Source: Rhodospirillales bacterium (GTDB lineage: Bacteria; Pseudomonadota; Alphaproteobacteria; Rhodospirillales; Defluviicoccaceae). From it: 64,000 nt of DNA. The notes beneath the pieces are model-generated. The model did no database searches and was not told the origin of the DNA. It saw only the letters and a list, made by a program, of their open reading frames with translations. The DNA lies in the NCBI GenBank assembly GCA_016712375.1, contig JADJRE010000002.1, forward strand, positions 310,001-374,000. Reading direction: 5' to 3'. The translations under genes and the position numbers were made by a program. Positions within the stretch are counted from its first letter, which is position 1. Each line of letters starts with the position of its first letter. Below, one piece after another: positions 27,487-35,613 of this stretch.

Positions 27487-28614
27487 TCAGATGCAGTAGC
27501 AGCGCAGCGGCTCGAAGCCGTTGAACGCCACCGAGGCGTAGGTCGAGGTGTACGCGCCGGTGGAGCGGATTTGCAGCCGGTCGCCGATCGAGAGATCCAG
27601 GGGCAGCCGGTAGTCCGCCTTCTCGTACAGCACGTCGGCGGAATCACAGGTCGGCCCGGCGAGGATCACCCGCTCGGCGCGACCTCGTCGGGGGCTCTTG
27701 ATCGGGTATTGAATCGCCTCGCCTTCGGTCTCGGCGAGGCCGCCGAACTTGCCGATGTCGAGAAACACCCAGCGGCGGTTGTCGTTCGCCGACTTCTTGG
27801 CGATCAGCACCACCTCGGTCTGGATGATGCCGGCGTTGCCCACCATCTGCCGGCCCGGCTCGACGAGAACGTCCGGCATCCGGTTGCCGAAGTGGCGGGC
27901 GATCGAGCGGCGTATGCAAGCGCCATAGCGGCACAAGGTCGGGATGTCCTTGCGGTAGCGGGCCGGGAAGCCGCCACCGATGTTCAGCATGCCGAGCTCG
28001 ATGCCATCCTCCTCCAGCGCCTGGAACAGCCGCGCCGCTTCGCCGACCGCCGCGTCCCATTGGTACGGGTCGCGCTGTTGCGAGCCGACGTGGAACGAGA
28101 TGCCCCATGGCACCACGCCGAGGCCACCCGCGTCGCGTAGCAACTCGCGCGCCATTTCGGGCGCGCAGCCGAACTTGCGCGACAGCGGCCATTCGGCGCC
28201 GGCGCCCGAGGTCAGGATGCGGCAGAAGACGCGGCTGCCGGGGGCTGCCTGGGCGATCTTCTCCAGCTCGGCGCGGCTGTCGAAGGCGTAGATGCGGACG
28301 CCGCGGGCGTAGGCAGCGGCAATGTCGCTGCGCTTCTTGATCGTATTGCCGAACGAGATGCGCGAGGCGTCAGCGCCCGCCGCCAGCACCATGTCGATCT
28401 CGTTGACGCTGGCGGTATCGAACGACGCTCCGAGGCCGACCAGCAGGTCGAGAATCTCGCGCGCCGGATTGGCCTTCACCGCATAGTAGATCGCCGCGTC
28501 CGGCATGGCCTGTCGCAGTTTGCGGTAGTTAGCGGCGACGACGTCGAGATCGACGACGAGGCAGGGAGTAGCGGGCTCCTCGGCGGCGAGAAAACGGGCG
28601 ATCTTGCGGGTCAT
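27487..28614 (-). CDS. Ornithine/lysine decarboxylase (fold type III PLP)
   Basis: A 375-residue alanine racemase-fold decarboxylase that makes putrescine from ornithine, and possibly cadaverine from lysine. The PLP lysine is in YYAVKANP (about residue 46). The FHVGSQQRDP and MLNIGGGFP segments bind phosphate, and the dimer-contact Cys/Asp are in GPTCDSADVLYE. The short length and motifs match the eukaryotic-type ODC group common in alphaproteobacteria. It follows the homospermidine synthase gene by 30 bases, so putrescine made here would feed that enzyme. Ornithine versus lysine preference cannot be decided from sequence. Confidence 0.88.
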   Translation of the reverse strand: MTRKIARFLAAEEPATPCLVVDLDVVAANYRKLRQAMPDAAIYYAVKANPAREILDLLVGLGASFDTASVNEIDMVLAAGADASRISFGNTIKKRSDIAAAYARGVRIYAFDSRAELEKIAQAAPGSRVFCRILTSGAGAEWPLSRKFGCAPEMARELLRDAGGLGVVPWGISFHVGSQQRDPYQWDAAVGEAARLFQALEEDGIELGMLNIGGGFPARYRKDIPTLCRYGACIRRSIARHFGNRMPDVLVEPGRQMVGNAGIIQTEVVLIAKKSANDNRRWVFLDIGKFGGLAETEGEAIQYPIKSPRRGRAERVILAGPTCDSADVLYEKADYRLPLDLSIGDRLQIRSTGAYTSTYASVAFNGFEPLRCYCI

Positions 28615-28644
28615 TTCGAAAGCGTCCTTCTTTGCTCGGGGCCG

Positions 28645-30051
28645 CTACAGCACGCGGAAGTTCTTGAATTGCCAGGGGCAGGCAGGATCGACGTTCTCCG
28701 GGAACAGCAGGCCCCGGCCGGCCAACGGCGTCCAGTCGGAATAGACGCCGACGACATCGCCCAGGTAGGGGTTGCAGATCTGCAGGCAGCGCACGTGATC
28801 CAGCTCGTCCGGCTCGACCAGCCCGGCGCGCGGATTCTCGATCGCCCAGACCATGCCGGCCAGCACCGCCACGGTGACCTGCAGCGAGGTGGCGTTATTG
28901 TAGGGGACGAGCTCGCGCGCCTGCTCGATGCTCAGCCGCGAGCCATACCAGTAGGCGCCCCGCGCGTGGCCCATCAGCAGCACGCCAAGTTCGTCGATGC
29001 CGGACGCGATCTCGTCCATCATCAGCCGCTTCTCGGATTGCATTTGCCAGCTCTTGCCGGCCAGTTCGTGCAGCGACAGCACCGCGTCGTCGCAAGGGTG
29101 ATAGGCGTAGTGAACGGTTGGCCGGTACTCGGTGCCGTGGCCGTTGGCGACGGTGTAGTAATCGGCGATGGAGATCGACTCGTTGTGGGTGACGAGGAAG
29201 CCGTGAAACGGTCCCTCCAGCGGTGTCCAGGTGCGCACGCGGGTGCCGGCGCCGGGGCGCTGCAGATAGATCGCGGCTCCGCCGCCGAAGTCGTGCGCCC
29301 GGCCATCCTCGGGAAAGTGCCGCTCGTGCGTCCCCCACCCGAGTTCGGCCGGCTGGCAGCCCTCGCCAACGAAGCCGTCGATCGACCAGGTGTTGACGAA
29401 CTCGCCAACGCGCTTCGGCATGGCGGCCACCTGGGTGTCGCGCTCGGCGATGTGGATGACCTTGACCTCCAGCCGCCGCGCGAGTTCCGCCCACCCGGCG
29501 CGCGAAGAAGGCATGTTGCTCTGCGCGCCGGTATCGCGGGCGATGTGCAGCAGCGCCTCCTTGACGAAGTGCGACACTAGGCCGGGATTGGCACCGTGCG
29601 TCAGAACAGCCGTCGGGCCGCCGGTGTAGCGGGCGCGCAGCGCCAGCGCGCTTTCGCGCAGCGCGTAATTGGAGCGCTGCGACGGCGTTAGCGAGGGATC
29701 CGTGTAGCCGCCGGCCCAAGGTTCAATGCAGGTGTCGAGGTAGAGCGCGCCACGCTCTTGAGCGACTTCGATCAACGCGACCGACGAGACATCCACCGAG
29801 AGATTGAGCAGGAAATCGCCGTCGTTCAGCAGCGGCAGCAGCACGTGGCGGTAGTTGTCGCGGGTCAGCGGCTCGACGATGAAGCGGACACCATAGCGTT
29901 CCGCTACTTCCCGACCGCGATCCTCGGCAGTGACAACGGCAACGCGCGCGGGGTCAAGATCGATGTGGCGGAGAATCAACGGCAGGACGCCCTGGCCGAT
30001 GCTGCCAAAGCCGACGATCACGAGATTGCCGGAGAAACGTGTGTGTTTCAT
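28645..30051 (-). CDS. hss: Homospermidine synthase
   Basis: A 468-residue NAD-dependent enzyme that joins two putrescine molecules to sym-homospermidine, the main triamine of many alphaproteobacteria. The Rossmann NAD site is LVIVGFGSIGQGVLP at residues 10-24. Other family segments are YLDTCIEPWAGGYTDP, LTHGANPGLVSHFVKEALL, and EGPFHGFLVTHNESISIADY. The gene is intact and full length. It sits between two PLP decarboxylase genes on the same strand, in an arrangement that supplies its substrate. Confidence 0.93.
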   Translation of the reverse strand: MKHTRFSGNLVIVGFGSIGQGVLPLILRHIDLDPARVAVVTAEDRGREVAERYGVRFIVEPLTRDNYRHVLLPLLNDGDFLLNLSVDVSSVALIEVAQERGALYLDTCIEPWAGGYTDPSLTPSQRSNYALRESALALRARYTGGPTAVLTHGANPGLVSHFVKEALLHIARDTGAQSNMPSSRAGWAELARRLEVKVIHIAERDTQVAAMPKRVGEFVNTWSIDGFVGEGCQPAELGWGTHERHFPEDGRAHDFGGGAAIYLQRPGAGTRVRTWTPLEGPFHGFLVTHNESISIADYYTVANGHGTEYRPTVHYAYHPCDDAVLSLHELAGKSWQMQSEKRLMMDEIASGIDELGVLLMGHARGAYWYGSRLSIEQARELVPYNNATSLQVTVAVLAGMVWAIENPRAGLVEPDELDHVRCLQICNPYLGDVVGVYSDWTPLAGRGLLFPENVDPACPWQFKNFRVL

Positions 30052-30084
30052 CGCGGAGAGATCCTTCTAGTCTGAAAAGCGGGG

Positions 30085-31311
30085 TCAGTCGGCGTGGCCG
30101 GGCGTGGCCAGCAGCGGTGCATCGCATACGTCCGTCAGCCGCGCCCGGTCAAAGCCATTGAAAGCGGTGCGCAGCGCGGCCCCGTAGGCGCCGAGCTGGC
30201 CGATCTCGATCCAGTCGCCCTCCCGTGCATCCGCCGGTAGCATGAAGGGACCATCCATGCGATCCGCGGAGTCACAAGTCGGCCCGAACAGACGGAATGC
30301 CATCGTCGCCGCGGCGACGGGCGCGCGACCGGCGCGGATTAGCCGCACCGGAAAACGGAACCCGGGACCGCCAGCGTCGGAGAGACTGCCGTAGACGCCG
30401 TCGTTGATGTACAGAGCGTCGCCGCGGCGGTGCTGGATCTGCACGACGACGGAGGTTCCCGCGGCCACCAGTGCCCGCCCGGGCTCAGCCCACAGCGTTA
30501 CATCGGCGAAGCCGAGCTTCGCCCTGGCGTCGGCGATCGCCACCATGTAGGCCGCTAACGGCGCCGGCGTCACCTCCGGGTAGCTGACCGGGAAGCCGCC
30601 GCCGACGTCGAGCACTTCGACCGGCACACCGGCCGCGGCGATCACCTCGGCGGCGCGCGCCATTGCTTCGGCATAGGCGCCCGGATCCAGGCATTGCGAG
30701 CCCACGTGAAACGACAGTCCCAGCCGAGCCGCATGCGGCCGTGCCGCCGCCAACAGCCGCGCCGCCGCGTCCGGCGCCGCGCCGAACTTGCCCGAAAGGT
30801 CATAGGCACCGCCGTTGCGGACTGCGAGGCGAACGATCAGGCCACGGTCATCGGTGGCGCCGGAGCCGGTTTCGTCGAGAATCTTTGCCAGTTCTTGCTG
30901 GCTGTCGAGGACGAAGTCCCGCACACCCTGATGTGCCCACGCCGCCCGGATGGCGCCGCGCGCCTTCACCGGATGCATGTAGTGGATCGACGCGTCCGGA
31001 AACATCTGCCGCACCAGGGCAATTTCCGCCGGCGAGGCGCAGTCAAAGCGGCGAATTCCTCCGGCCCACAACGCGCTCATGACCCGCGGTTCGGGATTGC
31101 ACTTCAGCGCGTAAAGCACTGACCCCGGGAAACCGGCGACAAACGTCCGAGCGGTCGAGTTGATCACGTTCGGTCGCAGGCAATGCAGCGGCTCGTCCGG
31201 TTGCTCGGCGGTGGCGACGTCATCGATTTGCGGCAGCAGCGGCGGTGCATCGAAACGGCGACGTACCGGTGAGACGGCCAACTTGGTCATCAGCATGTTC
31301 ATGCCCATCAT
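30085..31311 (-). CDS. Second fold type III PLP decarboxylase (ODC-like)
   Basis: A 408-residue paralogue of the decarboxylase at 27487-28614, with little overall identity to it. The PLP lysine is in VLYALKCNPEP, the His loop is LSFHVGSQCLDPGA, the Gly-rich loop is EVLDVGGGFPVSYPE, and the active-site Cys/Asp are in FGPTCDSADRMDG. All key residues are present, so it should be active. The start is taken at the ATG at 31311 (MMGMNML), preceded by TTGGGGA; the frame is open to 31368. It is the first gene of the polyamine operon, 33 bases before hss. Its amino acid substrate is uncertain. Confidence 0.85.
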   Translation of the reverse strand: MMGMNMLMTKLAVSPVRRRFDAPPLLPQIDDVATAEQPDEPLHCLRPNVINSTARTFVAGFPGSVLYALKCNPEPRVMSALWAGGIRRFDCASPAEIALVRQMFPDASIHYMHPVKARGAIRAAWAHQGVRDFVLDSQQELAKILDETGSGATDDRGLIVRLAVRNGGAYDLSGKFGAAPDAAARLLAAARPHAARLGLSFHVGSQCLDPGAYAEAMARAAEVIAAAGVPVEVLDVGGGFPVSYPEVTPAPLAAYMVAIADARAKLGFADVTLWAEPGRALVAAGTSVVVQIQHRRGDALYINDGVYGSLSDAGGPGFRFPVRLIRAGRAPVAAATMAFRLFGPTCDSADRMDGPFMLPADAREGDWIEIGQLGAYGAALRTAFNGFDRARLTDVCDAPLLATPGHAD

Positions 31312-31368
31312 TCCCCAACGCTTCGAGGAAGCGCCGACGCAAAAACATCGCTGCGGACGTTCGCCCAT

Positions 31369-32141
31369 CCTCGCTAAGCGGAAGGGCGTCGGTTACCAAC
31401 GACGATGAAACGCGTTAATAGACCTTCGGAATTACCCGTGAGGTGCTAGATCAGCTCGGTCTAGGGGAAGAACGCCAAATAGCGGTGTCGCACCGCGCCG
31501 CACTGCGACCATACCCACCTCCTCTTTAGAGCACCGGCCCACTGCCGACCGGCTCGACCAAAAAGGACGCGTTACGTCGTTGCCCGACCGCGAAGGCCGC
31601 CTGCACGTGCGATTTGCGTCTAGGGCGGGATATACGCGGTTCTGCCGTGCGTGCAAGTGATATTTTGTGCAAGAAGCAATTTCTCTTTATTTACATTGGC
31701 TTGAATGACCTGCTCGGATCAGGCTGGATGCCCGTTGCCGGCGATTTTGCGGCTTGCGGGAGCCCGCGGCCGGAGGATTTGCTCATCAGCAGCGATCGAG
31801 CCGCTGTTGATATCATGCGGGCGATTGCCGATGCCAGTAATCCTGATGAAAGAGCGCCTTAGTGATCAAGGTAGAATCTGTCTGAAGAACTTGCCAGCAA
31901 GTACAATTCGTTATAAACACTCATTAAGTATGCGACTGAGAAGTATTTCATGATACCGCGGCGGACAAGGCGGCGGTGGCCTGTCTGAAAGATAGGCTGA
32001 TCCGCGACATCGGCCTGAATGGGTACACCGTCGTCAGAAGCAACCGCCAGCAAGACCATCAGCCTTTCGAGGCGGGGTACGTTCGCCAGATCGAGATCTC
32101 TTGGTAGGTGGTTGGCGTTCAAGAAACGGGAGTCAAAATTG
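31369..32141. other. Gene-poor, AT-richer stretch
   Basis: About 770 bases lie between the polyamine operon start and the secreted protease gene. The part around 31650-31960 is clearly lower in GC. I see no confident gene. A short reading on the plus strand from about 31960 to 32106 (CLKDRLIRDIGLNGYTVV) faintly resembles the core of small DUF1127 proteins but lacks a good start codon. The stretch should contain promoters for both flanking units. Confidence 0.45.
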
Positions 32142-33134
32142 ATGATGCAAACCGAACACAACCAACCTGCCTCGATGATGCATGGCATTCGAAACAGCCT
32201 TGCCGCCGTGCTTGGGGTTGTCCTGGCGGTTGCCGTGGGATCGGCGGCATTGGCGACCGAGGTTGCTAATCCGTCTCATGTCGTCGTCAGCAATGGGAAG
32301 TCTATACCGCCGGTCAATGTTAGTAGAACGTTCTCGCCATCATCCCCCGGCCGAGTGGGTGCAGCCCGCGACGCGCTGTCCGAATTCAAGGGCATCGAGG
32401 AGTCGCCGCAGGAAATCGCTAAGCTACTGGGACTGAGGGCTATGGCCGCACCGGAGGGTGCGGAGTCGATCATCGGTCCGGACAACCGGGTGCGCGTCAA
32501 CCCGACCACTTCATTTCCGGCGCGGGCGACGGCGCTGGTCACCTTCTCTGCCGGCCGCTGCACCGGCTGGCTGATCGGTGCCAACACCGTAATCACCGCG
32601 GGTCACTGCGTCCACCAAGGTGGTGGCGGGTCGTTCTATCCGACCAGCAGCTACCGCGTTTACCCGGGGCGCAACGGTACCGCCAGTCCCTATGGTTCAT
32701 GCACGGCACCGTGGCTGGCGAGCGTCACCGGCTGGAAGGTCAGCGGCGACGACCAATACGATTATGCTGCCATCAAATTGAAATGCTCGGTCGGCAACAC
32801 TACGGGCTGGTATGGCTTTTTCTGGCAGGCGGCGTCACTTACCGGCCTGCCGACGACGATCAACGGCTATCCCGGCGACAAGCCGCTGACGCAGTGGCGA
32901 AGCGCCGACAGCGTGCGCGTTACCCAGGCGCGGCGGGTGTTTTATCGGAACGACACGGTGGGTGGCGTGAGCGGCGCGCCCGTCTGGTACAACCGGCCTG
33001 GGTGCGGTCTCTGCTCGATGGCGGTGCATGGGTACGGCGTCTATAATGGGCCACCGTTCAGCACCAACAATCACGGCACGCGTATCACCCAGCCGGTGTT
33101 TAACAACTTCATCAGTTGGCGGAACGCGCCGTAA
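32142..33134 (+). CDS. Secreted V8-like (glutamyl endopeptidase type) serine protease
   Basis: A 330-residue exported trypsin-fold protease. The signal region follows the start MMQTEHNQPA at 32142 (SLAAVLGVVLAVAVGSAALA). A propeptide of about 100 residues precedes the catalytic domain. The catalytic triad reads ITAGHCVHQ (His), DDQYDYAAIKL (Asp) and GGVSGAPVWY (Ser), the last being the GxSGxP signature. Two late cysteines (CGLCS) may form a disulfide. Membership in the V8/MPR group is clear, but the cleavage specificity is not shown. A good terminator follows 20 bases after the stop. Confidence 0.85.
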   Translation: MMQTEHNQPASMMHGIRNSLAAVLGVVLAVAVGSAALATEVANPSHVVVSNGKSIPPVNVSRTFSPSSPGRVGAARDALSEFKGIEESPQEIAKLLGLRAMAAPEGAESIIGPDNRVRVNPTTSFPARATALVTFSAGRCTGWLIGANTVITAGHCVHQGGGGSFYPTSSYRVYPGRNGTASPYGSCTAPWLASVTGWKVSGDDQYDYAAIKLKCSVGNTTGWYGFFWQAASLTGLPTTINGYPGDKPLTQWRSADSVRVTQARRVFYRNDTVGGVSGAPVWYNRPGCGLCSMAVHGYGVYNGPPFSTNNHGTRITQPVFNNFISWRNAP

Positions 33135-33154
33135 ACGGCGAAGAGCGAAGGATG

Positions 33155-33188
33155 CGGGGCTGGCAGCACTTGCGCCGGCCCCGTTTTT
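33155..33188 (+). terminator. Rho-independent terminator after the serine protease gene
   Basis: CGGGGCTGGC (33155-33164) pairs with GCCGGCCCCG (33174-33183), with nine Watson-Crick pairs and one T-G wobble, around a 9-base loop. TTTTT follows immediately. Position and orientation fit the end of the protease transcript, 20 bases past its stop. Confidence 0.88.
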
Positions 33189-33217
33189 ATTCGATGGCAT
33201 GATAGGGCCTGTCTTCG

Positions 33218-33616
33218 ATGGTATGGCCGGGCGCTCTCTTCTTTGCGGTGATGCTGGGACTTGTGGTGGCGACCGCCGTGGCAGACGGACCTTCCCTCAG
33301 TCCTGATCAGGCGGTGAAGAGCGTGACCGGCGGATTGGGACCCACGCAAGTCGCAGAAGGGGTAATGGGTCGGCTCCTCCAGTCCGAGGACATTCCCATC
33401 TCCTACGCGATGATTAGCGTCACCTCACTCGACAAACCGTCCAGGCCGGTGCCCGACATCGCGATCCTGACGGACGCGAAAGGGCGCTTCACGTGGCCTC
33501 TCAGGCCGGGCAGCTACCGCCTCAGGGCTATCGTCAACGGCAACGAAATTGCCGAAGCAGCGGTTTCTGTACGGTCTGGGCAGGTGACGTCAGTAACCAT
33601 GCGGGCTCAGAAATAA
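33218..33616 (+). CDS. Secreted protein with carboxypeptidase-regulatory-like fold
   Basis: A 132-residue protein with a signal peptide (FFAVMLGLVVATAVADG). Its C-terminal half looks like a beta-sandwich of the carboxypeptidase-regulatory/transthyretin-like kind. It contains AILTDAKGRFTWPLRPGSYR, LRAIVNGNEIAEAAVSV and GQVTSVTMRAQK, the usual order of a 'release of extra material as it cycles' PEGA/CarboxypepD_reg-type repeat. No enzyme motif is present. It lies behind the protease terminator, so it has its own promoter. Function unknown; possibly an envelope adhesion or scaffold module. Confidence 0.68.
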   Translation: MVWPGALFFAVMLGLVVATAVADGPSLSPDQAVKSVTGGLGPTQVAEGVMGRLLQSEDIPISYAMISVTSLDKPSRPVPDIAILTDAKGRFTWPLRPGSYRLRAIVNGNEIAEAAVSVRSGQVTSVTMRAQK

Positions 33617-33807
33617 TAATCAATAGTAAGGTGGGGCAGGTTTTTTTTCATCGCCTACCTACCACTGACGCGAGTATATAGCGGACCGTTCAACTACGGC
33701 CGCGAGAGAATATGCTGCATAGAATAATGTTTCTTGATATTGGTGATTGTCACAATAACATGATCTCCGGCGTTGATGCTTCACAACGCATTGGTGGGGA
33801 GATCAAA

Positions 33808-34574
33808 ATGAAATGCATTCACAGTAAATTGCTTGTGGCTTCCTGCGCACTTGCCCTCATATCCACTTTTTCTAATTCACCGGCGATTGCGACAGAAACA
33901 GCTAATGTGCTCGACCCAAGCGTCAAAGTCTTCGGCAAGACGTTAGAGAATGGGCTGAGAAGTGGTCGCTCTGGGCTTATTCCACACCGTCTGCTACCAA
34001 TCCCATTCTTGATGAAACTGGAGCTTTCTGTGATGTCGGCCAGTCCGGCGGCGTCTGGTTTCTCGCTGGGAGCTTTTTTAATAAGCCCGTCGTACCTTAC
34101 ACGCGAACCTGCACGATCCCACGTGGCAAGTACATATTGTTGCCGATCCTCAGCGGGCTGTCATTTGCCCCGGAATTTCCCGAAAACGAGGATCCTTGCA
34201 GTCGGTACGCCACCAAGATTGACCAGGTCCGCTGCGACTTGAACCGGGACGTGGACGTCAAAGGAACTTCGAAGTTGCCGAGTTACTGGCAGGGCGGACC
34301 AATCGTCCTGAAATTGACCGTCGACGGGCGCCCCTTGGTCGATCCATTTGCGTACCGGGTTCAAACCAGCCCCGGTGGCTTCCGCTTCGTGGTTCGGGAA
34401 AATTCAATTCTAACGGAGTTGGGCCTCAAGTCCGGTCCTCGCGAACCGGCTGTGGCGGATGGCTATTGGGTAATGCTGCCGCCGCTCTCCCCCGGGAACC
34501 ACTCATTGAGAAGCTTCGTGAGGCTGGAGGACGGCAGAGAGCTCGACGTTAAGTTCATCCTGCATATCGAGTAG
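33808..34574 (+). CDS. Secreted protein of an uncharacterised family, one frameshift
   Basis: About 255 aa after correction. ATG at 33808 with ribosome site GGGGAGAT starts a signal peptide (LLVASCALALISTFSN, cleavage near AIATE). One missing base near 33952 (GAATGGGC, expected TGGGC in the next frame) separates it from the main domain. That domain reads WAEKWSLWAYSTPSATNP, FCDVGQSGGVWFLAG and RTCTIPRGKYILLPI. It then continues as PSYWQGGPIVLKLTVDG to the stop at 34574. I recognise the pattern from secreted bacterial proteins of unknown function, with a conserved W-rich start and paired cysteines. It has no known enzyme motif. Base composition is lower in GC at the 5' side. Confidence 0.68.
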
Positions 34575-34590
34575 AAAGCGCGACTCCGGG

Positions 34591-34618
34591 GGCGGCCTAG
34601 CAGCAATGCTAGGCCGCC
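34591..34618. terminator. Perfect 12-bp hairpin between convergent genes
   Basis: GGCGGCCTAGCA (34591-34602) pairs perfectly with TGCTAGGCCGCC (34607-34618) around the 4-base loop GCAA. It lies between the plus-strand gene ending at 34574 and the minus-strand agmatinase gene ending at 34620. It is probably a bidirectional terminator, although neither side has a T run. Confidence 0.6.
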
Positions 34619-34619
34619 G

Positions 34620-35525
34620 CTAGCGCGCCAGGTCTGGTGACTGACGACCCGCGATCAGCGCCAGGTATTCCCAGACCACGGTGGCGGCGGCAAGCGCGCT
34701 GACTTCCGCGATATCGTAGGCGGGCGCGACTTCGACCACGTCCATACCGACGAAACAGAGGCCGTCGAGCCGACGCAGGATCGCCTGCGCCTGCCAGGTG
34801 GCAAGACCGCCGATCTCCGGCGTGCCGGTGCCGGGCGCGAACGCCGGATCGAGCGCATCGATATCGAACGTGAGGTAGGCTGAGCCATCGCCAATCACCT
34901 CCCGCACCCGCTCGGCCACCGCCGCCGGTCCATCCTCGTGTACCGACATCGCCTGAATGATCGTCACTCCGCTGCCGATCGTCCAGTCGTAGACGTCCCG
35001 CTGCATCGGCGAGCGGATGCCGATCTGAACCGTTCGTCGCGGGTCGATCAGCTTTTCGTTGATCGCATGAAAAAACGGCGACCCGTGCCCGTAGGTCTGG
35101 CCGAAGCTTTCGGGCCAGGTATCGACGTGCGCATCGAAGTGGACCAACCCGACCGGCCCGTGTCTTCGGGACAAGGCGCGCAGCAGCGGCAGAGTCACCG
35201 AGTGGTCGCCGCCCAGCGCGATGAGGTGGGACAGTCCCTCGGCCTGTCCATCAATCAACCGCAGGCTCCCCTCGACGTCACCGAGTGCAATGCGAAAGTC
35301 ACCGATGTCGGCAAGCGGCAGCTTCGAGGGATCAACCCAGCGCACCGGATGATCGCCGTCGAGCAGCATGCGGCTGGCATGCCGGATGGCGTGCGGGCCG
35401 AAGCGCGCGCCCGGCCGGTTCGAGGTGCCAATGTCGAAGGGAATACCGGCGACGCACAGCGGCGCCTCACGATTATTGCGGGCGAGGCCGAAGAAGCTGG
35501 ACGGTGTCGCGAAGGTGGGTTGCAT
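34620..35525 (-). CDS. speB: Agmatinase/ureohydrolase family enzyme
   Basis: A 301-residue intact manganese ureohydrolase. The metal ligands are visible in ALGGDHSVTLPLLRAL (His), LVHFDAHVDTW (Asp-His-Asp) and YLTFDIDALDPAFAPGTGTP (Asp-x-Asp). The agmatinase reaction would give putrescine and urea, feeding the homospermidine pathway encoded about 3 kb away. Related guanidinobutyrase-type enzymes share these motifs, so the substrate is an assignment by similarity and context. The start is at 35525 (MQPTFATPSSFFGLARN). The chromate transporter gene lies upstream on the same strand. Confidence 0.85.
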   Translation of the reverse strand: MQPTFATPSSFFGLARNNREAPLCVAGIPFDIGTSNRPGARFGPHAIRHASRMLLDGDHPVRWVDPSKLPLADIGDFRIALGDVEGSLRLIDGQAEGLSHLIALGGDHSVTLPLLRALSRRHGPVGLVHFDAHVDTWPESFGQTYGHGSPFFHAINEKLIDPRRTVQIGIRSPMQRDVYDWTIGSGVTIIQAMSVHEDGPAAVAERVREVIGDGSAYLTFDIDALDPAFAPGTGTPEIGGLATWQAQAILRRLDGLCFVGMDVVEVAPAYDIAEVSALAAATVVWEYLALIAGRQSPDLAR

Positions 35526-35613
35526 CGGACCTGCTCGCTGTTGGTGATCGTGGTCTTGTCATGTGCGCAAGTGCGCCGATGGCGCAAGCGGCTGTGACAA
35601 AGTTTACAATCGG

